From Pseudomonadota bacterium (lineage in GTDB: Bacteria; Pseudomonadota; Alphaproteobacteria; Paracaedibacterales; CAIULA01), in contig JAJZHT010000017.1 in NCBI GenBank assembly GCA_021804455.1, positions 1 through 12,977 of the forward strand: a stretch of 12,977 nucleotides of DNA, in the 5' to 3' direction. Made by a program: the position numbers and the translations under genes. The notes beneath the pieces are model-generated. The model saw nothing but the letters and a program-made list of their open reading frames with translations. It was not told the DNA's origin and ran no database searches. Below are positions 11,999-12,977 of the stretch, piece after piece. Numbering within the stretch: the first letter of the stretch is position 1; every line of letters starts with the position of its first letter.

Positions 11999-12977
11999 AT
12001 GACATCTTCACCCTTATTAACTATTCAAAATCTAGGAGTTGCCTTCCGTCAACCCAATCAACCGGATTTTATCGCTGTTGAAAATATATCTTTAAGTTTG
12101 GATCGGGGACAGACGTTAGCCTTGGTTGGCGAAAGTGGTTCAGGAAAATCTGTAACAGCTTTGTCCGTTTTGGGTTTGCTGCCTTACCCTCAGGCCTACC
12201 ATCCAACCGGTTCTATCCATTTTCAGGGGCAAGAGCTTTTAAACCAACCCGAGGCTATCCTTCGATCCATTCGGGGTCGAAAGATTGGTATGATTTTTCA
12301 AGAGCCCATGACCGCTCTCAACCCTCTGCACTCTCTTGAAAAACAAATTGAGGAACCTTTAAAAGTTCACCTGGGACTGAGTCAAAAACAAAGCCGAGCC
12401 CGCGTGATTGATCTGTTAAAAATGGTGGGTTTTGCGGATGGTCAGGATCGGTTAGAAGCCTACCCTCATCAGTTGTCAGGGGGGCAACGTCAACGCGTTA
12501 TGATTGCTATGGCTTTAGCTTGTGAACCAGAATTGTTGATAGCGGATGAACCAACGACAGCTTTGGATGTGACCATTCAAACAGGTATTTTGGCCCTGAT
12601 TAAACAACTACAAAAGCGTTTTGAAATGGGGTTACTCCTGATCAGCCATGATCTGGGAATGGTTTCCAGAAATTCTGATCAAGTGGCCGTGATGCGTCAT
12701 GGATGTATTGTTGAGCAGGGAGAAACTACCCATGTTCTTTCAAGACCTCAGCATTCTTATACAAAACATTTATTGGCGTCCGAACCATCCGGACACCCCC
12801 ATCCTCTTTCTGAGGAAGCTTTAACGGTTCTTGAAGCCAAAGAAGTTAAAGTAGAATTTCGTCAATTGGCCAATTTTTGGGAATTTTTTGTAGGCAAAGC
12901 AGAACGAGTTTTAACGGCTGTTGATAATGTTTCTCTAGACTTAAAGCAAGGAGAAACCTTGGGAATTGTCGGAGAAA
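11999..12977 (+). CDS. yejF: Peptide ABC transporter ATP-binding protein YejF (partial, C-terminus off the right edge)
   Basis: The frame is open from ATG 11999, six nt after the yejE stop, to the window end: 326 codons. The first nucleotide-binding domain is complete: Walker A GESGSGKS (44-51), Q-loop MIFQEPMTALNP, signature LSGGQRQR (159-166), Walker B LLIADEP (D183), then ALD and the switch histidine in LISHDLGM. Unlike DppD/OppD, where each ATPase is a separate protein, a second domain begins near residue 285 (FVGKAERVLTAVDNVSLDL, then GETLGIVGE) and is cut off just inside its Walker A. Two fused ATPase domains are typical of YejF. No strong ribosome site is visible (CTAGACTTTT), so translation probably depends on coupling to yejE. 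Confidence 0.93.
   Translation, partial: MTSSPLLTIQNLGVAFRQPNQPDFIAVENISLSLDRGQTLALVGESGSGKSVTALSVLGLLPYPQAYHPTGSIHFQGQELLNQPEAILRSIRGRKIGMIFQEPMTALNPLHSLEKQIEEPLKVHLGLSQKQSRARVIDLLKMVGFADGQDRLEAYPHQLSGGQRQRVMIAMALACEPELLIADEPTTALDVTIQTGILALIKQLQKRFEMGLLLISHDLGMVSRNSDQVAVMRHGCIVEQGETTHVLSRPQHSYTKHLLASEPSGHPHPLSEEALTVLEAKEVKVEFRQLANFWEFFVGKAERVLTAVDNVSLDLKQGETLGIVGE

Noticed and set aside
1..12977. CRISPR array, tRNA, rRNA or attachment-site repeats
   Set aside because: I looked for regularly spaced repeats, cloverleaf sequences and long direct repeats and saw none. Distant att sites could lie outside the window.

Overview
The window looks like a bacterial accessory region lying next to a conserved chromosomal-type operon. 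The right end carries yejB-yejE-yejF homologues of an oligopeptide (microcin C-type) ABC importer. The left part carries plasmid or phage replication and partition genes. The gene repertoire suggests an alphaproteobacterium, possibly a host-associated lineage such as Holosporales or Rickettsiales: a winged-helix Rep with a DnaA domain I-like tail, IS200-type transposase, several decaying genes, and an exported eukaryotic-like lipid-kinase-like protein. That assignment is inference; no rRNA, tRNA or other taxonomic marker is present.

Region 1 (1-4275) is a replication module. A CHC2-type primase gene runs off the left edge on the minus strand and is preceded by a small excisionase/AlpA-like HTH gene. 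A divergent ribbon-helix-helix gene (1228-1761) shares an overlapping promoter region with it. A WGR-like gene and a large Rep-type gene (2194-3597) follow on the minus strand. Just upstream of rep, on the opposite strand, a near-consensus promoter is followed about 60 nt later by a perfect 15-bp bidirectional terminator. This predicts a small RNA of about 90 nt, a plausible copy-number regulator. Beyond it lies a translationally coupled pair, a YdaS/Cro-like repressor and a small coiled-coil protein, with candidate operator half-sites.

Region 2 (4421-5960) is a graveyard: a pentapeptide-repeat pseudogene, an intact 50-residue zinc-ribbon gene, a 31-codon remnant of a YqaJ-type exonuclease, and a tyrosine recombinase that has lost its first catalytic block and has substitutions in its second.

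Region 3 (5989-7135) is a compact AT-rich partition cassette: candidate centromere/operator repeats, a small ParA ATPase and an overlapping ribbon-helix-helix partner. An IS200-type insertion sequence with intact tnpA sits directly behind it (about 7154-7706).

Region 4 (7861-12977) is in better condition. It has its own promoter and an exported 606-residue protein whose core resembles type II phosphatidylinositol 4-kinases. Then come yejB, yejE and the start of yejF; yejA, the usual first gene encoding the binding protein, is not next to them. Together the layout suggests a plasmid or integrative element inserted near yejBEF and now partly decayed, with replication and partition genes still open.
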